64,000 nt of DNA from Tectiglobus sp965247245. GTDB lineage: Bacteria; Pseudomonadota; Alphaproteobacteria; Rhizobiales; Hyphomicrobiaceae. The stretch covers positions 124,001 to 188,000 of the forward strand of contig CBDFGV010000002.1 of NCBI GenBank assembly GCA_965247245.1. The letters run 5' to 3'. Below are positions 27,263-36,499 of the stretch, one piece after another. The position numbers and the translations under genes were made by a program. Numbering within the stretch: the first letter of the stretch is position 1; the number at the start of each line of letters is the position of its first letter. The notes beneath the pieces are model-generated. The model saw only the letters and a program-made list of their open reading frames with translations, did no database searches and had not been told where the DNA came from.

Positions 27263-28491
27263 CGACCCAGCAGAAAGCATTTCTGCCCTACGGTAGACAA
27301 TCTATCGACGAACGAGACATCGCTGCCGTTGTTGATGTCTTGCGCGGAGATTGGCTTACCACCGGGCCAATGGTCGATGCTTTTGAAGCCGACTTTGCTG
27401 TTGCTAGCGGTGCCGCTTACGCAATATCCTGCTCCAGTGGTACAGCGGCACTTCATATGGCTGCCCTTGCGCTCGACTTCCAACCAGGGCACTACGCGGT
27501 GGTACCGGCAGTTACGTTCTCGGCGACGGCAAATGCCCTACGCTACTGTGGCAGCGATGTAATTATTGCCGACGTCGACCCCGCGACCGGCCTGCTGACA
27601 ACAGATACAGCCATGGCCGCCATACACCGAGCCGTTAGTGACGGCATTGATCCATCACGCATTCGCGCATTCTTTCCCGTTCACCTGAACGGCCAGTGCG
27701 TCGAGATTTTGGAGCTGACAGAGCTGGCCGCTCAGACGAACTGCTCACTTGTATTCGATGCCTGCCATGCGATCGGCAGCGACTGGTACGACCTTGATGG
27801 AAACAGTCATAAGGTTGGTGCCAACCTTGGCGGCGCGATGTCCGCTTTCTCATTGCATCCGGTGAAGACGGTGACCATGGGCGAAGGAGGCGTGGTGACT
27901 ACTGATGATGCGGATTGCGCCGAGCGTCTGCGCCGGCTCCGCAGCCACGGTATTACACGAGACCCTGCATGCTTCGTTGAGAAGTCCCAGGCGTTTGACT
28001 CAGACGGTGAAGCAAATCCTTGGTACCAAGAACTCGTCGAGTTAGGCTACAACTATCGCGCAAGCGATGTGCACTGCGCTCTGGGCCGCAGCCAACTGAC
28101 ACGTCTCGATGCGTTTGTCTCAAGACGACGCGAACTGGCAGCTCGCTATGATTCATTATTGACATCATACGGTAATTTTCTCACTCCGGTTGCACGCACC
28201 GCCAGTTGCAATCCAGCTTGGCACCTCTACGCAGTACTGATCGACTTCGCGTTGATCGAAAAGGACCGGGCGACCGTCATGCGGCAGCTCGCTGCCGAAG
28301 GCATAGGCACACAGGTGCACTACTTGCCACTGCATCGTCAGCCATACTATCGGCAAAGATACGGTCAGACCGAATTACCTGGTGCCGACGCCTACTATGA
28401 ACGCTGCCTTAGTCTGCCATTGTATCCAACTATGGAGGTCGACGACGTCGATCGCGTTGTTGATGCGATTGCAGGTGTTCTGTCGAAATGA
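27259..28491 (+). CDS. pseC: UDP-4-amino-4,6-dideoxy-N-acetyl-beta-L-altrosamine transaminase, PseC
   Basis: 410 residues from the ATG overlapping the pseB stop. A DegT/AHBA-type PLP enzyme: FSLHPVKTVTMGEGG places the PLP-binding lysine at 203, with DACHAIGSDW upstream and GYNYRASDVHCALG downstream, as in PseC. It transfers an amino group from glutamate to C4 of the PseB product. Length and neighbours (pseB before, cytidylyltransferase-like after, pseG and pseI at 32-35 kb) support the assignment over other sugar aminotransferases. Confidence 0.93.
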   Translation: MTTQQKAFLPYGRQSIDERDIAAVVDVLRGDWLTTGPMVDAFEADFAVASGAAYAISCSSGTAALHMAALALDFQPGHYAVVPAVTFSATANALRYCGSDVIIADVDPATGLLTTDTAMAAIHRAVSDGIDPSRIRAFFPVHLNGQCVEILELTELAAQTNCSLVFDACHAIGSDWYDLDGNSHKVGANLGGAMSAFSLHPVKTVTMGEGGVVTTDDADCAERLRRLRSHGITRDPACFVEKSQAFDSDGEANPWYQELVELGYNYRASDVHCALGRSQLTRLDAFVSRRRELAARYDSLLTSYGNFLTPVARTASCNPAWHLYAVLIDFALIEKDRATVMRQLAAEGIGTQVHYLPLHRQPYYRQRYGQTELPGADAYYERCLSLPLYPTMEVDDVDRVVDAIAGVLSK

Positions 28492-29231
28492 GTTCAATCG
28501 GAAAGGTCTGTGCAATCATTGAAGCCCGCATGGCGTCTACGCGACTGCCAGGAAAGGTTCTCATAGAGGTTGCTGGTAAACCGTTCCTGCAGCATATGAT
28601 CGAGCGAGTTCGACGGGTGCCGAGGATCGCGGACGTTATTGTAGCGACAACAGATGGACGATCTTGTGATCCGATCGCCGATCTCTGCAAGCACCTTGGG
28701 GTTTCGGTATTTCGCGGAAGCGAAGAAGATGTCATGGATCGCGTAAAGGGTGCAGCACAAGCGCATGACGTGGACACGATCGTAGAGCTGACAGGCGATT
28801 GCCCTCTTATAGATCCTCTGATTATTGACGATGTGATCCAGGTATATAACGAAGGCGATTGCGACTACGCTGCTAACATCTTTCAGTCAGGGTATCCGCT
28901 TGGTATGGAGTGCCAAGTTTTTTCGACAGATGTTCTCGTTGATGCGGTCTCACGAACAGATGATCCAGATGATCGCGAGCACGTCAGCCTTTACATTTAT
29001 CGCAATCCTGAGCGCTATAGGATCCGTAAAGTGCCGGCTCGAAAAGCACTTGTAGCACCAAAATACAGACTGACACTCGATACTCCTGACGATCTTGAAG
29101 TGATCAGCGCGGTCTTCGATGCATTGTATCCTCTGGCGCCGGAGTTTGGGCTCGACGCCATACTCGCATTCCTCTTCGACAACCCGGCAGTAGCCGACTT
29201 GAATGTGGGCGTTGCTCAAAAGCGTGTCTGA
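28488..29231 (+). CDS. SpsF/PseF-like cytidylyltransferase (A)
   Basis: 247 residues. The nucleotidyltransferase signature EARMASTRLPGKV (12-24) and VATTDGRSCDPIA, then LTGDCPLIDP, identify the SpsF/PseF branch of the CMP-NeuA fold. Members include PseF, which activates pseudaminic acid with CTP, and Bacillus spore-coat SpsF. ATGA overlap with pseC makes it the natural PseF candidate. A second member of the same branch sits at 31224, so the two may activate different acids. The specific substrate is inferred. Confidence 0.82.
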   Translation: MSSIGKVCAIIEARMASTRLPGKVLIEVAGKPFLQHMIERVRRVPRIADVIVATTDGRSCDPIADLCKHLGVSVFRGSEEDVMDRVKGAAQAHDVDTIVELTGDCPLIDPLIIDDVIQVYNEGDCDYAANIFQSGYPLGMECQVFSTDVLVDAVSRTDDPDDREHVSLYIYRNPERYRIRKVPARKALVAPKYRLTLDTPDDLEVISAVFDALYPLAPEFGLDAILAFLFDNPAVADLNVGVAQKRV

Positions 29232-30219
29232 GCTAAAGGTATTGGTTGTGGGCTGCGGAAGCATGGCTGGCGGTCTTGATCAGCCCATGCAGGCTAGTCG
29301 ATCACCCATCACACATGCTGGCGCCTTGTCAGGGAACGATGCCTTTCGGCTTGCCGGATGTGTTGACCCTGAAGATGGACAGAGAACTGCATTCCAGAGA
29401 AAATGGAACATCGCTCATGGATACTCGAACCTGGATGAGGCGTTGTTAGCGCGTTCCTATGACGTTGTATCAATTTGCTCACCGACCGCATTGCATTTCG
29501 ATCACCTCAAACGTGTTCTTGACGCGCGCCCCCGCGCGGTTTTGTGTGAAAAACCGCTGACCACATCACGCTCGGAGTCTCGTGCGATCGTGGCCGCCTA
29601 TAGCGCCGCATCTGTGCCGCTGATGGTGAACTATCTACGGCGCTGGGACGCGGCTATGGCGACCATAGAAACCGAACTTCTCTCCGGCCAATGGGGTGAA
29701 TTACGCTGTGCTATCGGCCTCTATACCAAGGGTGTGTTACACAATGGCGGACATATGGTCGATCTCTTTAGACGACTGTTTGGGAACGTGACTGCTGAGA
29801 CAGTATTTGACGTGCGCGGCACGAGTGATTCTGCTGACCCGACGGTTGGGGCTCTGCTCCGCGCCCCAGCAAATAAACCTCTTCATATGATTGCTGGTGA
29901 TGCTGAAGATTACCCGCTGTTCGAACTTCAAATTGTGACCGAACGCGGTGTCTTAACTATCGAAGGCGGTGGACTCTCTATACGGCGCAGAGCCGTGGGC
30001 GATAATCCAATTGCACCGTCTCACCGCTTCCTTACAACGGGCACTACATCAGCGGGCGAGGTTGAGCATGCCATGCCGGCTGTGATTGCAGAACTCGCAG
30101 AGGTAGCGCATGGCCGAAAGCCTCAATCGTCCTGCGACGGCTCAAATGCCCTAGCCACCGAGGAGGTTTGCCATGACCTCATCGAGTTGGCTCACCAATA
30201 TCGAGGATCCAACCATTGA
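29224..30219 (+). CDS. Gfo/Idh/MocA-family oxidoreductase (third of three)
   Basis: 331 residues from GTG 29224; ATG 29203 is in frame and would overlap the previous gene by 29 bases. The conserved fold starts at LKVLVVGCGSMAGG. CEKPLTTS gives the EKP motif at 109-111 and NGGHMVDLFRRLFG follows. It lies between two SpsF-like genes and shares only family features with the other two oxidoreductases. Likely an NAD(P)-dependent step on an activated sugar. Product unknown. Confidence 0.84.
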   Translation: MSELKVLVVGCGSMAGGLDQPMQASRSPITHAGALSGNDAFRLAGCVDPEDGQRTAFQRKWNIAHGYSNLDEALLARSYDVVSICSPTALHFDHLKRVLDARPRAVLCEKPLTTSRSESRAIVAAYSAASVPLMVNYLRRWDAAMATIETELLSGQWGELRCAIGLYTKGVLHNGGHMVDLFRRLFGNVTAETVFDVRGTSDSADPTVGALLRAPANKPLHMIAGDAEDYPLFELQIVTERGVLTIEGGGLSIRRRAVGDNPIAPSHRFLTTGTTSAGEVEHAMPAVIAELAEVAHGRKPQSSCDGSNALATEEVCHDLIELAHQYRGSNH

Positions 30220-31196
30220 GCGAAGGAAGCAGCATTGTATTCTTTGCGCGCGATCCGGGTGGAGCCAACGCTGTGGCTGGAGCCTACGAGGCATGGGAGA
30301 CTCTATGTCTGGAGCACTACGCTCTATCTGAGACGTGCGGACACTGCGTAGCAACCATGGCAAAGTCGATTTTGGCAAAGGACTATGCCAGCGCAACTTT
30401 TGCTACACTGGGGTTAGCGGCAGAGGATTGGGCCGTTGCGTCCCAGAACTACAAGTCCATCGAAGAACTACTCTCCACAAAACGCTGTGGGGCGCTTACA
30501 AGCGCAACGAACGATATCGACGACGATACCTATCTCGATATTTGGCGTGCTGCCCAGCAACAAGGCATCCCGGTAATTGCCGTGCTGGATGATCCGCAAA
30601 GCCTCCAATTCCGGTTTGGAATATTCAAAGGCCAACCTGTTTGGCCCGATCTTTGTCTCGTGGCAGATGAAGCACTGATCGGAGCGCTGCGGGCAGTAGG
30701 GCTACCGTCAACAGTTCCGGTATTAGTGAGCGGCGACTTGCATCTTGCCGCAATACGCCGGCGTGCTGACACCTTGAGCGACAGCACGATTGCAGCGTTA
30801 AGACGGCAATGGGACGCGGACGGCGATGCCTTGGTTATACTGTTTGCATCGTCGGCATATAGCGAGATGGGCGCTGCTGGTCGAACCAATGTAGGTGACG
30901 AGCATCAATCACTGACAAACATTCTTGAGCGCATTGATCGTGGCTGGCGCCCCGGGCCAAATGGAACGCCACTTGTTGTTATTAGACCTCACCCGCGTGA
31001 TGAAGCGCACAAATACGAACGTTATTTAAAGCGCGGGTCAGTCGCTGTAATCGTTAGTAACGCCGGTACATCTTTCGAGGCGATACTCGCTGCAGATGTT
31101 GTTACTGGTACAAGCCCGGCCGTGCTGCGAGAAGCACATCTACTTGGAGCTCGGGTTGTGGAAGCGATGCATCAGCCAACTCGATCCAATGTTTGA
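30216..31196 (+). CDS. Unrecognised GT-B-like protein
   Basis: 326 residues, TTG start overlapping the previous stop (TTGA). It opens with IVFFARDPGGANAVAGAYEA, an unusual start for a Rossmann domain, and ends with VIRPHPRDEAHKYERYL and SNAGTSFEAILAADVVTGTS, a pattern of the second domain of GT-B glycosyltransferases and related epimerases. I cannot name a family. Position between a Gfo/Idh enzyme and an SpsF-like gene suggests action on an activated sugar, perhaps transfer or hydrolysis. Cytoplasmic by sequence. Confidence 0.75.
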   Translation: MSEGSSIVFFARDPGGANAVAGAYEAWETLCLEHYALSETCGHCVATMAKSILAKDYASATFATLGLAAEDWAVASQNYKSIEELLSTKRCGALTSATNDIDDDTYLDIWRAAQQQGIPVIAVLDDPQSLQFRFGIFKGQPVWPDLCLVADEALIGALRAVGLPSTVPVLVSGDLHLAAIRRRADTLSDSTIAALRRQWDADGDALVILFASSAYSEMGAAGRTNVGDEHQSLTNILERIDRGWRPGPNGTPLVVIRPHPRDEAHKYERYLKRGSVAVIVSNAGTSFEAILAADVVTGTSPAVLREAHLLGARVVEAMHQPTRSNV

Positions 31197-31223
31197 ACTG
31201 GCGACGAGCAGAGTACGCAAGCA

Positions 31224-31982
31224 GTGCCGCGCACAGTAGCAATTGTTCAGGCGAGATGGGGGTCAAGTCGGCTACCGGGCAAGGTCCTGCTAGCACTTGG
31301 TGGAACCAACGTGCTCGAACAGGTGCTTGCACGATGCCATGCGATAGCCGGTGTCGATGCTGTCTGCTGTGCGGTATCCGATGATTTGTCTTCCGAACCG
31401 GTGGCAGAGGAGGCGGCCAAGTGCGGCGCAGCTGTTACACGCGGCCCGCTAAATGATGTTCTAGAACGCTACCGCTCAGCCGCGGAGGTGACCGAAGCTG
31501 ACGTGGTTCTCCGAGTAACAAGCGACTGCCCCTTGATAGATCCTAAAGTATGTGCCGCCGTGCTTGATCTACGCGAACGCGAAAACCTGCATTATGCATG
31601 TAACAATATGCCTCCAAGTTGGCCACATGGTATTGATTGTGAGGCCTTTACCCGCGACGCACTAGAGCGGGCGGCGAGAGAAGCTAGCGCCTCATACGAG
31701 CGTGAGCATGTGACTCCCTGGATAAGAAACAACAAGACGCTCACAAGAGGTAACTTGGCAGGACCCGGTGGTGATACAAAAGCGTATCGCTGGACGATTG
31801 ACTATCGCGAAGATTATGAATTCCTTTGTGCATTGTGGCCGCGCCTACCAAATCAGCCTTGCTTTCCCTCAGTTGCTGACGTGTGTGCTGTGCTTGAGGA
31901 GCATCCTGAAATCACTCGAATTAACTCCACGTGCGTCGACGTTGCGCGCGCGGGTAAGCAGTCAAGAACGATGACGACGTAG
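31224..31982 (+). CDS. SpsF/PseF-like cytidylyltransferase (B)
   Basis: 252 residues, GTG start. IVQARWGSSRLPGKVL (7-22), CAVSDDLSSEPVAEEA and VTSDCPLIDP match the SpsF/PseF branch, as does TIDYREDYEFL near the C-terminus. It is clearly a paralogue, not a copy, of the gene at 28488. It lies two genes before pseG, with the Pse-associated methylase next, so it is an equal candidate for PseF. Having two such enzymes plus two NeuA proteins means four CMP-sugar activators in one locus. Confidence 0.82.
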   Translation: MPRTVAIVQARWGSSRLPGKVLLALGGTNVLEQVLARCHAIAGVDAVCCAVSDDLSSEPVAEEAAKCGAAVTRGPLNDVLERYRSAAEVTEADVVLRVTSDCPLIDPKVCAAVLDLRERENLHYACNNMPPSWPHGIDCEAFTRDALERAAREASASYEREHVTPWIRNNKTLTRGNLAGPGGDTKAYRWTIDYREDYEFLCALWPRLPNQPCFPSVADVCAVLEEHPEITRINSTCVDVARAGKQSRTMTT

Positions 31983-31991
31983 GAGCCCAAG

Positions 31992-32633
31992 GTGCCTGAA
32001 GATTACTCATCCACGAAACAGGTCGCGTTCTGGCAAGGTCAGTTCGGTGATGAATACACTGCGCGCAACTCCGCAGCCCCAGACTTGCTCCAGTCACGCA
32101 CCGCAATGTGGTCGAACATTCTCAAAGCCACCGCCGGCAGACCACCTGCTTCAATTGCAGAGATCGGTGCCAATTTGGGGACGAACTTACGTGCGTTGCG
32201 CAATCTTTCGTCGGCACGACTAGTAGCGGTTGAACCGAATGCCAGCGCCCGCGAGCAACTCATTAAGGATCACGTGGTAGCCGCTTCGGACTTACATGAT
32301 GGCATTGCTGCAGCCCTTCCGCTGCCAGACGGTTCTGTTGATCTTGCATTCACCAGCGGTGTGCTCATCCATATTCATCCGGATGATCTGCTAGCGTCTT
32401 GTCGAGAGATCCATCGTGTCTCATCCCGCTATATCGTAACTATCGAGTACTTTGCCGATCAACCGACAGAGATCGACTACAGAGGCAATACCGGTTACCT
32501 CTTTAAGCGCGATTTTGGCGGATATTGGCTCGATAACTTCGATGGTTTACAGCTCCTCGACTATGGATTCGTATGGAAACGCGCGACAGGGTTGGACAAT
32601 CTAACCTGGTGGATTTTCGAGAAGCGTGACTGA
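31992..32633 (+). CDS. Pseudaminic acid biosynthesis-associated methylase
   Basis: 213 residues, GTG start. KQVAFWQGQFGDEYTARN at the N-terminus, IAEIGANLGTNLRAL as SAM motif, and SGVLIHIHPDDLL are the distinctive features of the methylase family found in pseudaminic acid loci. Its exact reaction is not established; methylation of a pseudaminic acid derivative or related sugar is the usual suggestion. It overlaps pseG by eight bases, in keeping with a pathway unit running from pseB to pseI. Confidence 0.88.
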   Translation: MPEDYSSTKQVAFWQGQFGDEYTARNSAAPDLLQSRTAMWSNILKATAGRPPASIAEIGANLGTNLRALRNLSSARLVAVEPNASAREQLIKDHVVAASDLHDGIAAALPLPDGSVDLAFTSGVLIHIHPDDLLASCREIHRVSSRYIVTIEYFADQPTEIDYRGNTGYLFKRDFGGYWLDNFDGLQLLDYGFVWKRATGLDNLTWWIFEKRD

Positions 32634-34101
32634 GGCTGCGCCAGAGGCTCTTTTTCGTTTCGACGCCGGTCCTGGTGTCGGAAACGGCCACGCTATTCGA
32701 AGCACAACCTTAGCTCATGCCATGGCCGAGGCGGGTTGGCACTGTAGCGTTGCCACGACCCAAGCAGCGCTTGACGCCGTACCCCAGATTGAACGTATCG
32801 GCCCGGTTCACAAGCTGGTGTCAAACTCTCAGGTCAAGCCCGAGGAAGAGCTGCATCATATCGACGGCGCAGAACTCTTGGTGATTGATCACTACTCGCG
32901 TGGCCGCGATTATGAGACTTCGCAACGTGAGAAATTTCCGCGGCTCGTCGTTTTCGAGGACCTGCCGACCAGAGCCCACGATTGCGACGTTTTGATTGAC
33001 CCGACACCTGGTCGCGACCGCGGTTCCTACGAGACACTCGTACCAGCGGCTTGCACTTTGTGCTTAGGGCCGAAGTTCGCCGTTCTTCGTCCTCAATTTC
33101 GAGAATATCGTGCTCAAGCTCTGGCGCGCCGAAGAGAAGCGCAGGTGGAGCGTGTGCTAATTGCTGTGGGTGCCGACGACGCGGATAACTTGACCAGCCA
33201 GGCCTTGGCCGCAGTGGTTGAGAACTTTCCAAACTTTTGGGTGGACATTGTGCTGGGGCCGACCGCGGCTCATTTGGAGGCTATTCGCAATCTTGTCAGG
33301 CAAGCCGGGTCACGCGTCAATCTCAGCGTTAACGTTGAGAACATGGCCGAACTCATGACCAAGGCCGACATTGCAATCGGGGCTGCTGGCTCTAGCGCCT
33401 TGGAAAGATGCGCGCTCGCTTTACCGTCAGTGGCAATTGTCGCTGCCGATAATCAACGGGATATAGCATATGCACTGGAAGAGCATGGCGCCGCGCTTTC
33501 CGTTAAGGCGCATGCTCAGTCAGGTGCAATTGGTTCTGCGTTGAAAAAACTTGTCGTTGATACGGACGGTCGCCGAGAAATGGGTCGGGCGGCGAGTGCC
33601 TTGTGTGATGCAAGAGGCGAGAAGAGGGTCATGCTTCGCATGGTCTCGCCTGTGTCGGCCAATGACCAACGTCCGGTAACGTTGCGGTTAGCTGAGCAAT
33701 CCGATGAGAATTGCCTGCTTGAATGGCAGTCCCACCCGGCTACACGACGCTACTCGCGTCAGCCTGAAGTTCCATCCGCCGAGGGACATCGTGAATGGCT
33801 CAACCGGCGCCTGCAAGACGACGATTGTCTCCTTACAATTATTGAGCACGGCGGCGAGGAGGCCGGGATGCTTCGGCTCGACCGCAAGAGCGAAGGTACT
33901 GAGATTTCAATCCTCACGGATCCACAGCGTCAACGCACCGGTATTGCTCGCGCTGCGCTTGCGCTTGCGAGGCGAGCCGTTCCCGGAGACAACCTTGTAG
34001 CGGAGGTCCTTGCCGGCAATACTGCTTCGCATGCACTGTTTGTTCGTGCTGGCTTCAAGGAAGGGCCAGATGGCCTCTACCACATGCCGCGCTTACACTG
34101 A
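32626..34101 (+). CDS. pseG: PseG hydrolase fused to a GNAT acetyltransferase (PseG-PseH)
   Basis: 491 residues, GTG start. Residues 1-340 are PseG: FRFDAGPGVGNGHAIRS with the catalytic-type His22, LVIDHYSRGRDYE, FEDLPTRAHDCDVLIDP and IGAAGSSALERCALALPS. It removes UDP from the diacetamido-trideoxy-altrose sugar. Residues 350-491 are a GNAT domain (VTLRLAEQSDENCLLEWQ, then DPQRQRTGIARAALALA as acetyl-CoA loop), able to supply PseH, the N4-acetyltransferase of the same pathway. No separate pseH is present, so the fusion plausibly covers both steps. Confidence 0.9.
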   Translation: MTEAAPEALFRFDAGPGVGNGHAIRSTTLAHAMAEAGWHCSVATTQAALDAVPQIERIGPVHKLVSNSQVKPEEELHHIDGAELLVIDHYSRGRDYETSQREKFPRLVVFEDLPTRAHDCDVLIDPTPGRDRGSYETLVPAACTLCLGPKFAVLRPQFREYRAQALARRREAQVERVLIAVGADDADNLTSQALAAVVENFPNFWVDIVLGPTAAHLEAIRNLVRQAGSRVNLSVNVENMAELMTKADIAIGAAGSSALERCALALPSVAIVAADNQRDIAYALEEHGAALSVKAHAQSGAIGSALKKLVVDTDGRREMGRAASALCDARGEKRVMLRMVSPVSANDQRPVTLRLAEQSDENCLLEWQSHPATRRYSRQPEVPSAEGHREWLNRRLQDDDCLLTIIEHGGEEAGMLRLDRKSEGTEISILTDPQRQRTGIARAALALARRAVPGDNLVAEVLAGNTASHALFVRAGFKEGPDGLYHMPRLH

Positions 34102-35188
34102 TCCCATAGGATACGTCATTTCCAACCAAGCAAAAAAGCCAATCACGTTTGCTATAGCGCAACGTCGTATCGGATACGACACACCTCCCTACGTGATTGC
34201 CGAACTCTCTGGCAATCATAACGGTGAGCTGTCCCGCGCTCTGCGATTGATCGATGTGGCTGCCGAGGCCGGCGTTGACGCAGTCAAACTGCAGACCTAC
34301 CGGGCGGACACCATAACGATCGACCACGACGGACCCGGGTTCCGAATTGATGAAGGCCTTTGGGAAGGCCGCACACTGTATGAGTTGTATGAGGAAGCTC
34401 ACACACCATGGGAATGGCACCCAGCGCTATTTGATCACGCTCGTAGTCTCGGCCTCGCGATCTTCTCGTCACCGTTTGACGAGACCGCAATTGATTTCCT
34501 AGAGACTTTGGACGTGCCAGCTTACAAAATCGCATCGTTCGAGGCGATCGATATCGGATTGATCATGGCCGCGGCGCGTACTGGAAAGCCATTGATCATT
34601 TCGACCGGTCTGGCAAACTTGGACGAGATCGAGCAGGCAATAACGGCAGCGCGTAATAGTGGTGATGGTGGCGTCGCGCTATTGCATTGCGTAAGTGGAT
34701 ATCCGACGCCCGTCGGTGAAGCTAACTTGGCGACTATTTCTGATATGGCCGCGCGGTTTGAAGCTAACGTCGGGCTATCGGATCACACCATGAGCACAGC
34801 AGTGCCGGTTGCTGCTGTTGCACTCGGAGCGGTGATTATCGAAAAACACATCACCCTGGCCCGCGCTGACGGTGGTCCCGATGCAGAATTCTCTCTTGAG
34901 CCAGATGAACTCGCTCAATTGGTCACCCAAGTTCATGATGCGTGGCAGGCGCGTGGCGAAGTTGGGTATAGTCGCAAGCCAAGTGAAGCTGCAATGCTGC
35001 CATTCCGACGCTCGCTCTATGTCGTGGCGGATGTCGCCGAGGGCGAGATCTTTGACAATAACAACGTTCGATCAATCCGCCCCGGCCTCGGACTACCTCC
35101 TCGAGAGTTGCCGCAAATTCTTGGCCGCCGCGCGTCGCGAGATCTTGCACGCGGTACGCCGTTGGCCCACGGAGATATAGATGAATGA
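34070..35188 (+). CDS. pseI: Pseudaminic acid synthase, PseI
   Basis: 372 residues from the ATG at 34070, which overlaps pseG by 32 bases; no better start is visible before the conserved region. YVIAELSGNHNGELSRAL, the canonical NHNG motif, is followed by VKLQTYRADT, LWEGRTLYELYEEAHTPWEW, FSSPFDETAIDFLE and YKIASFE, which separate PseI from NeuB. A SAF domain closes the protein. It condenses PEP with 6-deoxy-AltdiNAc to give pseudaminic acid. Of the three synthases in this window it is the most confidently assigned. Confidence 0.94.
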   Translation: MASTTCRAYTDPIGYVISNQAKKPITFAIAQRRIGYDTPPYVIAELSGNHNGELSRALRLIDVAAEAGVDAVKLQTYRADTITIDHDGPGFRIDEGLWEGRTLYELYEEAHTPWEWHPALFDHARSLGLAIFSSPFDETAIDFLETLDVPAYKIASFEAIDIGLIMAAARTGKPLIISTGLANLDEIEQAITAARNSGDGGVALLHCVSGYPTPVGEANLATISDMAARFEANVGLSDHTMSTAVPVAAVALGAVIIEKHITLARADGGPDAEFSLEPDELAQLVTQVHDAWQARGEVGYSRKPSEAAMLPFRRSLYVVADVAEGEIFDNNNVRSIRPGLGLPPRELPQILGRRASRDLARGTPLAHGDIDE

Positions 35189-36495
35189 GTGAACGTGTTT
35201 CGGATCTAGCCCTGCTTGGCGGACAGCCAATGCTTGACCAAGCGCTTGCTCCTTTTAATACGATTGGCGAAGCAGAGCGGCGCGCTGTCGAAGCAGTCCT
35301 GGATACCGGTGTTTTGTCCGGCTTCGTCGGCGCGCCTGGACCAGATTTTAACGGGGGACCGGCTGTTCGCGAACTGGAAGCGCGATGGTGCGACCGCTTC
35401 AACTGCACGCATGCGGTGAGCGTCAATTCAGCTACTTCAGGCCTCTATGCGGCAATAGCGGCTGCAGGTATTGGTCCAGGCGACGAGGTTATTGTCCCGC
35501 CCTATACTATGTCGGCCACGTGTATTGCCCCGCTCGTCTACGGCGGCATACCGGTGTTTGTTGATATCGAACGCGATCATTTCTGTCTCGACCCAGATCT
35601 CGTGGAAGCCGCCATCACACCTAAAACGCGTGCCATCCTGACTGTGAATTTGTTCGGCCATCCAGCTGCACTCGGACGATTACGCCAAATTGCCGATAAG
35701 CATGGCTTGATACTTATTGAAGACAATGCTCAGGCGCCGCTCGCCAAGGAGAACGGGCGGTTTACAGGGACCATCGGGCACATCGGCGTATTCAGCTTGA
35801 ATCGTCACAAACATATTCAGACGGGAGAAGGAGGAGTTTGCGCTACAGATGATTCCGATTTGGCTGACCGCATGAGAGCGATCCGCAACCACGGAGAGAA
35901 TCTAATTGATGATCTCGGACTGCAGGGCACCGCTAATATCTTAGGCTTCAATTATCGCCTTTCGGAACTCTCCGCAGCTGTTGGTCTGGCGCAGCTCGAG
36001 AAAAGCGAGGACATCATTTCCAATCGCATTGCCTTTGCAGAAGCGCTGAGTGAAGGCGTTGCAGGCCTTGAAGGAATAATATCGCCTGAAGTGCGCGCAG
36101 GATGTGAGCATGTCTACTACGTCTGGGCAGCCCGGATGGACAAAAATGTGGCCGGCCTTTCGCGCGACTTGTTTGTCAAGGCGCTGGCCGCCGAGGGCGT
36201 GCCGATCGTAGCAGGATACGTAAAACCTATGTATTTGCTTGCAACTTTCCGCGACCGCCTTGCTGTGGGTCGGGACGGTTGGCCTTTCAACTTAACCAAC
36301 CGTACTTACGAACCAGGTCTTTGCCCCGTTACGGAACAGATTCAATGCGAGGAAATCTTCTATGTGCCGGTTTGCTCTTTCAATCCGACATCCGAGGAGC
36401 TGAAACGCATTGTTGAAGCTTTCGAAAAGGTGTTCAGCAATCGAGAGCTACTGCAGGACTCCCCATCATTGGCTACATCAGCAATGAAGAGCTAG
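35185..36495 (+). CDS. DegT/DnrJ/EryC1/StrS sugar aminotransferase
   Basis: 436 residues, ATGA overlap with pseI. PLP-binding Lys209 sits in SLNRHKHIQTGEGG, with VSVNSATSGLYAAI, PPYTMSATCIAP, IEDNAQAPLA and FNYRLSELSAAVG in the usual order. It is a second aminotransferase, not closely like PseC, and about 50 residues longer than the typical member. It could introduce an amino group in another nucleotide sugar (for example a 4-keto sugar from a GMD-type enzyme) or in a nonulosonic acid derivative. The substrate is not evident. Confidence 0.88.
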   Translation: MSERVSDLALLGGQPMLDQALAPFNTIGEAERRAVEAVLDTGVLSGFVGAPGPDFNGGPAVRELEARWCDRFNCTHAVSVNSATSGLYAAIAAAGIGPGDEVIVPPYTMSATCIAPLVYGGIPVFVDIERDHFCLDPDLVEAAITPKTRAILTVNLFGHPAALGRLRQIADKHGLILIEDNAQAPLAKENGRFTGTIGHIGVFSLNRHKHIQTGEGGVCATDDSDLADRMRAIRNHGENLIDDLGLQGTANILGFNYRLSELSAAVGLAQLEKSEDIISNRIAFAEALSEGVAGLEGIISPEVRAGCEHVYYVWAARMDKNVAGLSRDLFVKALAAEGVPIVAGYVKPMYLLATFRDRLAVGRDGWPFNLTNRTYEPGLCPVTEQIQCEEIFYVPVCSFNPTSEELKRIVEAFEKVFSNRELLQDSPSLATSAMKS

Positions 36496-36499
36496 CACC

